From contig OZ034968.1 of assembly GCA_964030785.1 (NCBI GenBank), positions 25,051,686 to 25,115,685 of the forward strand: a stretch of DNA of 64,000 nt. Reading direction: 5' to 3'. This stretch comes from Siderastrea siderea. Lineage: Eukaryota; Cnidaria; Anthozoa; Scleractinia; Rhizangiidae. Of the stretch, positions 36,954 to 48,241 are shown in pieces. A program made the translations under genes and the position numbers. Position 1 is the stretch's first letter. Each line of letters starts with the position of its first letter. The notes under the pieces were generated by a model. That model had not been told where the DNA came from. It made no database searches and saw only the letters and a program-made list of their open reading frames with translations.

Positions 36954-39009
36954 AGTAAAGTCCTGTTACGTGTGATGGGCGGTGCTTAACTCCGATTTCT
37001 GTGGCAAAAAGCAACCGGGAGTATAACTATTAATACCCTGCTGGGATGCTAGTCCATCACAGGGTTATCTCCAGTACTTTTACACCGGTACTAATTTATA
37101 CACCTGGGGGGAAGGAAAAGTTTCTTGCCTTATCCTTATTTATAATCTTCGCGGCTCGAGGAGGGACCCCCAGTTTACCGGTAGGTTATTGGCGTTCCCA
37201 ACTGCGTCAAGATGACAGTCCAGTCCACGGGGCAGTTTATATAACCGTGCACAGGATCAGGAAGACTGGGGACGAAAACGTAAATGTTCTCAGGAACACA
37301 ACAGTACTGTCTGCGGTACATTTGAACGTTCATTCCTCAGTTTTTATCCTCCTATATTCGGTTGGGATATGATGAAAATCTCAATGATATATCTACGTTA
37401 TTCAAAGGAGTAGCTTACACGCGCATCATGGCTAGTCGTGTACTGGCTAGCAAAGAAGAGAAAGTTCGGAAGTTACGAAGCCGTCACGCGTCTGTTCGTC
37501 ACAAAATGAATGCGGCCATTACAAAGCGGGTAAAGACGGCGGTAGAAACTTGTCGCTGGTGGAAAACTACACGCAATCGATGCTTTACAGGATTCAGGGG
37601 CGATTCATGCTGTCAAAACTCCACGCTTGAAAACAAGAAAGCCATCAGAGATGATAAACTGACCCGAGTACTCGGATACACAGGAAAAAAACCCAAAAAT
37701 CCAGGCCTGATTTAACTTGTTTTTAACTTGGAAATTTGCTGGATTTCATGGAAAATCCAGGTTTGGAAAAATTGCAATTTATCCAGAGTTGGGAAGGCAA
37801 GTGTTTGTTTATTGACATGTTTTCGATATTTCTTAAAGTTCAAACGATTATCAATTTTAAAAATCTAGAGTGTATACAAATTTTATTCTTGTTTCGAATT
37901 TTTTGTTATTTCTAGTTTCCTTTTGTGTAGGAAGGAAGTTCCAATCAGGTGCCACTTTTTTTAATGTGCCCTCAAAGTTGGGCTGTTTTCGTGTTTCGAT
38001 TGGAGCCCGATTATGTGTTTGTAGAAACATATTATTGCCATTTAATAAAATGACAAAGTGATTTATAATTGTGATATGGCAAGGCAAACTAGAAAGGTGT
38101 ATCTGTAGATTAAATGGAGAATTGGGCCTCTTCAATGAATTGCTATTTTTTTATAGTAACTGCAATGTGCGTGATTTCTTCAGTTTTGAGGCCCAAGAAA
38201 CCAGCCGCGACCAGTAAGAACTTTGATCAATCGTAAAAAAATTAAATGTTCCTTTTGGGTCAAAAGAAATACATTTCTGTGACTACTACAATATAGGCTC
38301 AGTTTAAATCACAGAATATAAGAAAATTTCATTTTTTTTCCAAAATCATTGGTCGTTCCTTAGGGAGACACACTCTTAAGATTTCAGACCTTAAAATTTT
38401 TCTCAAAATAGACAAAACGGCAAACATCAAGTCCGTATTTTAATTTATTAGGCAAAGTATAGATAAAATCAAACCAAAATGATCAAAATCTAAGACCAAG
38501 ACTACAACGACCTAAAAACCAAACCCTATGGGCATCCCTACAAAGCTTACATGGGGAGTACTCCGCCTCGGGTGTGGTGTAAGCCAGCTGCAGACAAGCG
38601 CTCAACCAGGTGCGTAGGTTTCAGAGGTTCGTGTGGGGTTGTAAGGCCCAGATCTCAAAAACTTAACTCCACTTTAACCAAATGGGCAATTTTTCACACC
38701 CCATCTCAAAGCCAAATGGATAAGTCTATTCTCTGTTTTCGACCGAATAGGATAATCAAAATCCATAGGCACAAAAGAGGCCAATAGACCATATCCATTT
38801 GTGCTGGATAAACCTTTAATATCAAACACGAAGTTGAAAGAACTTGTTAAGTGATCATTTCCATTCTTTGTCATATCCTGTATGATTGGTTGGGGTAAAA
38901 GGCTTAATCATCCTTCTTACGTATACGGAATAGCATGAAATTTTGGCAGGAGTTTTATTTTGCGCTTTGAAGATACTGAAAACTATTAAAGTTACTAGAT
39001 ACGAAAAAT

Positions 39010-39231
39010 ATGAGATGCCTGAATTTTCAGTGCATGCAGTTTCAATGGTGCCAAACGTCTAACACAGTTCAATTCGTCTTTTTTCAGGTGAGTCCGAAAT
39101 GGACTCTTTCCAGTATTGCCGATTGGTCTGTTGCAGCAACTTCACTCTTCCCGTCATTTTCCAGCGCGTTTTCGTATGAAATTGAAAAATTCAGTGTTGG
39201 AGCAAGGTTTGTGAAACCTGAACCGCACTGA
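39010..39231 (+). CDS. possible exon, unrecognised
   Basis: A 73-codon frame reads through a pyrimidine-rich CTTTTTTCAG into VSPKWTLSSIADWSV.. and ends FVKPEPH then TGA. The same spot (CAG then GTGAGT at 39088) is also a perfect donor, so this may be a terminal exon starting at 39088 or an exon ending at 39087. No partner exon was found. Confidence 0.2.
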   Translation: MRCLNFQCMQFQWCQTSNTVQFVFFQVSPKWTLSSIADWSVAATSLFPSFSSAFSYEIEKFSVGARFVKPEPH

Positions 39232-40232
39232 TAAAGATGGAAATGGAGTAACTCCCGTTGGCGGTTGCTCCTTTTTCTTATTAACGATCACTCACCGGGT
39301 TGCAGGCCATGTTAAATTCATACGAAATAAGCAGTAAAAGACGGAATGACTTTGTGGAATAGTATGTGGTATGAAGTTTCTAATGACGCCCCTATATGCT
39401 GGATTTATTCCCAAAAAGTCACTGCACGCAAACCGAAATAAACTCTTTAAAGCGGGACTCGTCAGACAATAAAAATACAAGTATTAAAAAGCTTGTCAGT
39501 TTGGCCCAATACGTGGGCTGGGCTTAGCCCTTCTATATACCACGGAAGAAAATGGTGCGCAAGAGTTGTGTGTGACATGGATCATTCCATCATTGCACAC
39601 GTTACGCCCCGTGATATTTCACAAAGTCATTCCTCTTTTACCGTCGGTCTGACACCGAACGATGAAAAAGAGGAATTGAAAACTCACTTTTGCCAAGAGA
39701 GAGGATTGACATGTTTTCTATGCAAGTTGTCTTACTGGTAGAACTGAAAGAAGAAAATTGAAAAAAAAAAAAAAAACGAGAAAGACTTCCTTGAGCTCAA
39801 ATTGAAACGCACAGATGCCCCGTATTAGGATAATGTAGCTGAGTTAACAAGGAAGCCGTATCATATAAGAACCAGTTAAAAATCTTGTCAATAGGTTTGT
39901 TGCTCTACTGTGACAATATAGTATGTGGGCATGTGAGTTGAGCAAATAGGTCAACTCATTAATTATGCTTGATACAAACTTCTCTGGCCGATTCATATTA
40001 ACATAGTAATAAAAACTTTCGTTGTCCTTCAATTTTGGCGTATATTTTTTTATCTTGGTAGTAAGCTTTCCTTCTTGAACAAGCGAAGTCAGTAATGCAA
40101 GATAACATGTTCCAAGTTAAACCGTTAAGCCCTTTAAGCCCCTCAAGTCATGCGTTTCAGATTTTATCAGCTTGATCTAGTTTAGGTTTTTCCACTGTAT
40201 TATGAAACGTGCAAAAATTCAGTCTCTACTGA

Positions 40233-40450
40233 TTAAGCTGTGGTGAACCGTGGGGTGAATCAGGCTTTGAGTGGTTACAACATGTGACATATTACTGAGT
40301 ACTGAGAACAGATTAGCGGTCAAATCTTGAGCGGGGGAGGGGAAAAATGTTATTTCTCGTAGAACGTTTTTATTCAAAATCCCATTTCGCAAACCTAACT
40401 TTGCCAAATTCCTATTTCCAGAAGCAGTTTTGTTTTAAAAAAACTGCTTA
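40233..40450. repeat. dispersed repeat shared with 59960-60120
   Basis: GAATCAGGCTTTG.., then TGTGACAT, then GTACTGAGA or CACTGAGA, then CAAAATCCCATTTC occur in the same order at both places. The second copy lies about 630 bp beyond the stop of the LU-domain gene. The first lies at a broadly similar place relative to the signal exon at 41564-41609, so the two gene neighbourhoods may be duplicates. Confidence 0.5.
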
Positions 40451-41563
40451 AAAGTCCCAGCCTCAGCGCCTCAAACCCCATTTTCATTAACATTCCAGTC
40501 ATATGTAAGCAACTCCCAGTTCCCACGTTACGCCTTCAGTTACCTCTTTATTTTGCCAATACGGCTTTCATACTATCACGAGTTCATTTAAGTTCCCCCT
40601 AATGGGTTTGGTTGTTTACCATTTACAGGGGAAACCGGTCGGTCCACGGTTTGTGAAAATGGTAAGCAAAATCTCCCGAATGGGAAATTCCATTCGAGAT
40701 TAAAATGTACCACTTGTGCAATTCACCGTTTACATTGGAAATTTTCCGGTCGGGCAAACTAAAATAACCTTGCCATTTACAGTCCAACCGAAATCTCCGG
40801 ATTTTTTTTTGTAAAGGAAAACATTCTCTGTATTCATTAAATGGAACGAGTAATGGCGGTGAGAGCCCACCCCGTGGGTAACTGTACGAGGATCGAGAAT
40901 CTCATTCCCCTTCAGAAACCTCATTCCCGCGGTGTCGATGTAACGGCGTAATAGCCATTTCTTTAAGACAGCCTTTAGTTTTTATACAATATGAGCTAAT
41001 ATGAAACTCGCACTGCTATCGGTTCCTGACGGCCGGAATGAAAGTTGCACAGGCAAACTTCATTGTAGATAGATTGCATGGCACATTGTTCCTTTTTCTT
41101 TCGACCCTTTCTCTTTATGTTCTTGCTACAAAGGTTTTTCTAGCAACGAATGGTTTTTGTTACAAGTCAAATGCAATTTAAACTAAAATCACACGTAATT
41201 AACAACATAGGCTTTCAAGATAATGAACTTGTTGGCTTTTGATGAACACCTCTCTTCGTGTTTCGTAAAAATAAAAGTGACGTAATTGTGAGCCTGATTT
41301 ATGTCGTAACTACATCAAGGAAAACCAAAATAATCGTCAACACGATGGAATTTGACTGTTCCGAGTCATGCACACGAATTTTCGAAGTAACCTTATTTGT
41401 AAAGAATCCAACTCATTGCATCGCAGTTTCACGTGTGATGAACTCCAAATCTAAACTGTCGAAGGTTGAGTTCAAAGGTAAATTAAATTCTCACATTTAC
41501 GAAGAAAGCAGGTTGTCCCTTTCTGCTTTTGATAAAAGATGTTAGCTATGCAAGTTAACTTAC

Positions 41564-41609
41564 CGGCCGAGATGAAAAGAAGGAGAGTGAGAACAAGAAA
41601 CGACTTCAT
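41564..41609 (-). CDS. orphan signal-peptide exon of a small secreted protein
   Basis: On the minus strand, ATG at 41609-41607 encodes MKSFLVLTLLLFISA plus one base, directly before a GTAAGT donor (41563-41558). Length (46 nt), phase 1 and signal-peptide character equal those of the LU-domain gene at 62370 and of the array copies at 174 and 4024. The following exon was not found, so the gene may be broken or have a long intron. Confidence 0.5.
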
Positions 41610-43215
41610 CGTGAACGCGGCTCGTCTCTTTGTGTTTTTAAGATGTGTATTTTTAGCGCTGTGGTAGGAATGTAAGCTATTGTATTACTCTGGCTACGTG
41701 CGTTTTTCATGCTGTTCGGCAGTGTGTAAGCTAACCAATTGGGGTTCGAGTTTCCAATTTTTCCCTGTCCTATTAAGGCTCAGCTCTTCCAATGAGAATC
41801 TGCGTTATGAGCACACTGACTAGGTGGGGTGGGGGTGGGGATAAAAGGAAGGATTTTCTCTCCGTTTTCAACAACGTGTCGGTGAGAGGTAGTTCGAAAG
41901 CTTAGTTCCAAGACAGTTAAGGTCTCGACAAACTCGACTTTCACTTACCTGGATCAAACTGTTCTACCCACGTTTACGATTTTTAAATTCTTTTGGCATT
42001 TCGATAACGAAATGATGTATGCAATTTTCCACTCTAAAATGGCGTTTTCTCTTGTTGCATATGGTCGTTGCGGTCAATATGTTGTTTCACTCGGTTTCAT
42101 GCTATTTTATTAAAGGACTCGTGAAATATAAAAATTAGGATGAGAAAAAATTTCGATTTTAAACGGGAAGTAAATACGTTATGAAACAAAAAGTTCGTGT
42201 GATTCTCTGCTAATAACTCTGCTAATTTGCACGTCCAAGCGTCGCACGCGCGGGGCTCACGCGAGAGTATTGGCATTTCGCGTCTTCCCTCGCAGCAAAC
42301 CTTGAAGAACAATTTCACTTGGTCTGTAGACAAAAGATGTAAAACTTTCTCACTTTGTAACATGTGACTTGCCGAACGTACGAGTACATTCGGTCCGATG
42401 TAACAACTTCTTCCCGCATTGTGTTACATGGTCTTACATGTTTAAATTGTTTTGCTCTGACAGGCTTTATATGCTGCACTTTAATTTAAGCCAGTGTGAA
42501 CATAACTTAACGTTATTTGTAAACAATGCTTTCGTCTTCATTACCTCATAAAAGAAAAAGGCACTATAGTAGACTTTCTCAAGTCCCTTAATAGCACAGT
42601 TTACGCGACTTCGTCCCGTGTGTCTTGCGACCTCGTTACAAGGGCACTAATTCCTAAAGTAGCCCGGAGGCACGCTTTGTAAGACTGTTCTAGTTCTCTT
42701 CAGACCACCTCAAGGCTCGAGTTTCAAATTCCTGCACCTTGTAAAACTGCATCAAAATCATCCAGTATCCATCGTTGCAAAGATATTACAGATTTTTTTG
42801 GATCTGAGGCATAATCAAGCCGTGATGCCAAACGTAAAATGTACATTTTGTGTTCGTAGTTGTAAGAGACAAGGGAGTTTGAATCAGAATGTGTCACAGA
42901 AATACTGATCTCTATAGTTTGTAGGTGTCTGCATGTGCACGTTTTATGTACGCTGATGTCTGTACACATATCAAAACAATTACTTGAGCGGCTTTATATT
43001 TTGCTCAGTAAAGAAGTAAAAAACAATAAAAACCAACCATCAAACAAACAAACAAACAAAACAAAGCAACAAAATAAAGATAAACCAAGCTTCTTTTAAA
43101 AAAAATATTTTTCATTGTGAAAGCAAACGGAAGTTGTTGGTGCAAACACTTATCTCCCAAAGTCAAGCATTTCAGAGCTTATCGGCATGATGTGGTTTAG
43201 AGTTTTTCCGCTGCA
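41610..43215. other. gene-free stretch left of the large element
   Basis: No coding or RNA feature is recognised. Short CAAA-type low complexity occurs near 43020-43075. Confidence 0.5.
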
Positions 43216-43785
43216 GTAAACAGTCCGGATTATCCCTATATTTAAGGACATTGATGACGTCACGAATCTATTGTTCACCATTAAAATGGCGGCCATTTTT
43301 TCGAATATCCCGGGCAACAATGAAATCCTTTGTCTGTAGAAACGCATGAGCGTCCATCCGGGACTTTTGGTTACGAAACATTGCGAGGAGTCTTCAGTGG
43401 CCATTTTGGATGCGAATTCAGAAGATTTGAGGCAGTGTTTTTGCAAATTTTCGAGGAAGAAACGCTACGATGTAGCGCCATTTTGTGTCGCGATTTCAAG
43501 GTAGGTGAACAATTTTCGTTTTTTACTCGATTCACGCATTTTTTGTGAAGCTCGCAGTATTTTTTGCCGTTTCTTATGTCGATAAAATTTCACCATGCCA
43601 AGTGCCAGCCTGGTAGACAAGCTAGATTTTCGGTTCAAGGCACTGTTTTTACCCAAAACCACTGTAACATGACACTTGAGAGTAACTTGATTGAACTGTG
43701 TTGTTTTGAACAGTTTTCGCTTTCTTGCTGACGAGAATGGACTTTTTATGTAATATGTTGTTTTCTTTAGGCTGTTTATCTTGGC

Positions 43786-45630
43786 ATGGAAGTGCACCGT
43801 GCGAGACTTGAGGCTCTTTGCCGAATTTGCGGGCAAAAAATTAAGGATCACAAGCGAAAAGTTGCAGCATCTAAGTTGACCACTGAAGTAAATAGAATAT
43901 GGCAAGTGTCTGTTTTGGTGGATTCACCAAATGTCCATCCAAGTTTTGTTTGCGTGAAATGCCGTCTTAGTTGTGGCAAGAATGAGTACCTTGAAGGTAA
44001 AATAAAAACTGCTACCGTCGCAAAAACATGGTATCCTCATGGTGAAAGTTGTGCTGTTTGTGAGTTACACCTGCAAACACGACGAGGGAGGCCATCAAAA
44101 GCCAAAAAAGCAAGGATGAGTGAAGGTGACTCGTTGAAGGGACATGAATATGAAAGTGGCACTGACTCAGCTTCAGAGGATGAAGCTCAATTACATGTAA
44201 GTTCTCCTCGAATCTACAGCTTTTCAATGGATTGTTTATGGGAATGCATTGGAAGGATACCAGAGCAAGACCAGCATGCAATCTTGGTGGAACTGTGCTC
44301 GTCTATTCCCAGACAGCAATTGGTGAAGCTGTTAAACCATGTAGAGGACCTCCATGTCCTGAGAGAAAGTAATTTATCAGACTCTCTTTGTGAAATGCCA
44401 GAAGATCTGCAGGCAAAAGTTGTGCATGAGGTTGTCCGGCTTCAGAAGCAAAAGATACAGGTGGACTGCCAGTCTTTTGCCCAAACCTACAAGGATCTAG
44501 GTACCTTGCAGAATTTTAGGGCAGTGGACTGGTTTTCGAGAAGAAATCTAATTGTGAAAGCTGTTGTGAATGGCCTTGCTTCCCCTGAGAAGAATCACTT
44601 TCACCGTTGTTTAGCTCTTGAACATCTCTACAATCTGCAAGGTGTGAACTTTGTTGGCCCATCTAGCTTCATGATCAATATCAGTCTTCTTGCCATTAGT
44701 AACTCAAAGCTGACGATAAACATGTTCGGCAAGGTTCTCCCTGGTGGATCATACTCAACCTTGAAAGTTTGGACAAGAGATCTCACCTCGGAAGCTAAGG
44801 AATTTCCTTCTGGAGACTGTATGGTTGCCATCGATAATGACCAGATCGTGCAACGGAAATGGAAAGTGAAAGTTGGGCAAAAGGCAAGGGTGAGTGTGGT
44901 TACAAGTGTTTGCCAGGCTGAGGTTGACAGTGGAGGTTCCTTGCAAACAAGAGGAGATCTTGCTCCAAGGTAATAATAATGTAGATGTAAGAAATATTAA
45001 ATTGTCCAATTATTATTGTGCAAGCTTATCATCATTGGTAGTTGGGATTAATTGCATCCAGGATGTCTTGAAAAGCACACATCTACTTTTAATTTCTTCT
45101 CTTGGAAAAATCATTTACTTGGTTGTGTCTCAATAAACTGTTGATTTCAATGCTTAAACAAACGTGGTCAGACTTGAGAAGAGCATGAAAAGCTTGTTTG
45201 GTTTCTCTGATACACTTCCAGATCCATGTACATTTGTTAACCAATCTAGTACTTTGTTTAAGTGTATGCTCCCAATTTAGTAGATGGAAATACATTCTAA
45301 TGCGTCTGTAATTAATGGAAACAGTACATTATGTTTTACACATAAGTGCTGATACAAGTCAGTTTGGATGCTTTTGTTAATTGTAGTTGTCATCTCACAT
45401 ACGTAGATGCTGGCAAGATGGTCTACACAAAGCCAAGGATGATGACAGTTTGCACAACCAACTCAGGAAGGGAATCCAGTTCACAGATAAGATGCAGGAG
45501 TTGCTGAGAAGAGAGGTACTGTTGCTAGTATTTTGCTTATCTGAAAACGACAACTAGTACCGCAGCTAAACCTCTCTTACTGGGACTTTGGAAACCTGCA
45601 ACTAACAACAGCTAATATAATGGTCATAAC

Positions 45631-45688
<58 letters not shown>

Positions 45689-48195
45689 TAACTTGCTACC
45701 CTGCTGTTCCTTAGAGATTTAAAGATTTGCATTTATATAATAATCCCAACTGCTTGATTGTAAACATTGTATTATTTTACATGTTTTAGTATATTATCTT
45801 CTGTTCTCTTTTGTCTCATATCATGGTAATGACTCTGAGGCAAAAGAAAATAGAAATTAAATTGGTTTGAAATTCCACCCTCCCCCCTCCCTCAAAAAGC
45901 TAACAAACAAATAAATCAAACCTTGACATAATTAGACCTCTACATTCCAATGTAATGCCCCCTCTTCCTGGGTGAGGTATTGGATTAAAATGTACAAAGG
46001 TGTCCTCAAATCTCTGCATCCTTTGAAGAACAAAACATTTTTATTTTTGTTTTTATTTTCAGAATAAGCTGTTGATTCAAGACTGTCTCAAGGAAGTTGT
46101 TTCTGAACAAATGGTTGAGAGTGGGTTGTTGAAAGATGATGTTGATTTGAAAGTCAAGGAAATTAACCTGCAAGAAAACAACCGGGTATGTCCCAATTGT
46201 GCAACTGTAATGCCAAAGACGAAACGAAAATGCATCAACAAAGAATGCAGAGTTGATTTGAAAGCAGCAGAGAGAAAGCTGTCTGGTGAAGACATCCTGG
46301 GCACAGCACTTGTGGAGCCGGTAAAAAAGTACCACTACAGGTTCAAGGAGAATGAAGTAGTCATGAATGTTGAGGATTCCAGTTTGCGCCAGGAGGTTAA
46401 GACAGTTCACGAAGAATTTGTTGCTGAATGGAGCCACGTCCCCTCCAACCATGCACCTAATGCTGTTAAAATTTCTGTTTCTGATCCAGTGTTTGTAAAT
46501 CCAAACTCTCAGAAGGCCGTCACTGAAGTGCTTCGTCGTGTTGGTTGCACAGCACGTGTAACACGTTATGGTTTCAGTGGTGCTGGTTCGCGAGAGTGGA
46601 TTACTGTAACCATGGATGGTCTTCCTTTCTTGATTGCTGTGAGCATTATAGAAGAGACAGTCATCTGTCTTGCCTGTGTCCAGAAAGAAGCCTCCGAGGC
46701 TGGTGCTGTTACCTTCTATGGTAAAGAATGGAAAGATCATTTAAAGGCCTTCCATAAGGATGAGGAAAGTGTTGGTTGTGCTAAGGAATTCGATTGGGTT
46801 GTGCTGCGTATTGGTCCACTTCATGTAGAGATGAACATGGTTAAGACATTTTTTTCAGTGAACTGGGATGTCTTCATAAGTAGTTTGGCGAAGGAACTTG
46901 GATTCACTTCAGAAAGTGCCTTGAACTATGCAAAAGGAGCTAAAAACCATCACCATTCAATGACGATGCTAAACATCATGGAGCGAGGGAACTGGTGTGA
47001 GTTGCTGGTGCCATATGTTCGTGACAGAATGGCCAGTAAATTGCCAATGTCTGTCAATGACTATTTGTATCAGTGGATGCCTAACGTCAAATGCAGTAAT
47101 TACCTGTATCTATTCGAGCAAACTTGGCGCTATGTTGGCTCTGTGAGGATGTATCACATCGGCATCAGGCGGAACAACAGTGCATATGTCAACAGTGGTC
47201 AGACAGGATTTGCACCCTTGTTCAGTTCCAGGCCATTCACATCAAAGTATCAGCTAATTGAGTTGCAAGACAGGTAAGTTCAATCGATTCACAAATGGTT
47301 AATTTGTAAATGTTAATTTTGATTAGTGCCAGAAATTGTATCACAGTTTTTAACCCTTGAACCCCTAGGTCAAGAAGGGACCAGCATCTAATTTCTCCTA
47401 ACAATATCTCTGCTTAATCAAACAAAATGCTTATGAGAATAAGGGAAACGGTCACCTAGAAAAAAGGTCTTGATTGTAAGACAAATGCTCCTCATCAGTA
47501 CCAAAGGAAATGTGTGGAGATTAGTATGGAGAATATGCATGTTGACATTGGAGTTTAAAGGGTTAATGTTCACAGCCCATAACCTACAGATATAGAAGAC
47601 AGTAATGATCTTTAAAGATGTCATTTTTTTAAAAAACCCACCTTTCCAATGTATTATGCATGTACCTTGCTCTCCTCGAGACTGAGGAAAGTGACTGTTT
47701 GGTGATCAAAGTTGATAACATCCATTTACTTTTTTCCAAACATAGGCATGGGTTTGAAATTATGATAATTTTTGACAGGTAATCTTCTTTTTTTTTTTGC
47801 ACATTTAAACATGTAGATGTGAGCGTTCCCTTTACCCAGAAGAACTGAAGAATTTCATTGAGAAGCATGAAGCTGTTAGCACAAGTGGTAACAACTCCAA
47901 AGGGGAAGGCCTTGATGCCCAACTGGAGGAAATAAACAAATCCTCTAAATGCTGGGAGAATGGTGCAATGACGGCCAGAGAATGGTTGACAATATTTAGG
48001 AACCATGATGAGCTTACTAAGGTAACTTTGCTATTCAATCAAGGTTTTACACCGCTTTGCTATCTAGTTTAAGTAATACATGTTTTTTGCATTGAAGCGA
48101 TTTTTTCCAAACTGTATATACCAAAAAAAGTGTGAACCTTACATGCAAGTCAATCTCCAACCCCTTTAACTATTTAATGCAATAAATTATTATTA

Positions 48196-48241
<46 letters not shown>

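Larger units (their letters stand above)
31221..38380 (+). mobile_element. 7160-bp DNA transposon with long inverted arms and 8-bp target duplication
   Basis: Both ends begin CTTAAGAGTGTGTCTCCC. The insertion is flanked by perfect 8-bp copies of ATTTCAGA (31213-31220 and 38381-38388). The inverted arms run from 31221 to about 31985 and from about 37490 to 38380. They are about 90 percent alike by eye, and the right arm has an extra block at about 37677-37795. Eight-bp duplications are known for hAT, P and some MuDR-like groups; I do not assign the superfamily. The interior holds a broken transposase gene. Confidence 0.85.
38389..41563. other. mostly gene-free stretch
   Basis: Apart from a possible exon around 39010-39231 and the repeat at 40233-40450, no supported feature is seen. 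Exon 2 of the gene led by exon 41609-41564 should be here, but I could not identify it. Confidence 0.4.

Noticed and set aside
41258..41545. 95-codon plus-strand frame beside the orphan signal exon
   Set aside because: It starts at GTG, has no acceptor or partner exon and no recognised domain.
43330..43548. 72-codon frame near the left terminus, also open in the derivative at 29888-30070 (minus)
   Set aside because: There is no ATG in frame and an in-frame TGA just upstream. It joins in phase to the next exon, but is better read as an untranslated leader exon.
46006..46740. 244-codon minus-strand frame
   Set aside because: It is antisense to the transposase exon 46063-47273, which has the zinc motif and splice-consistent ends.
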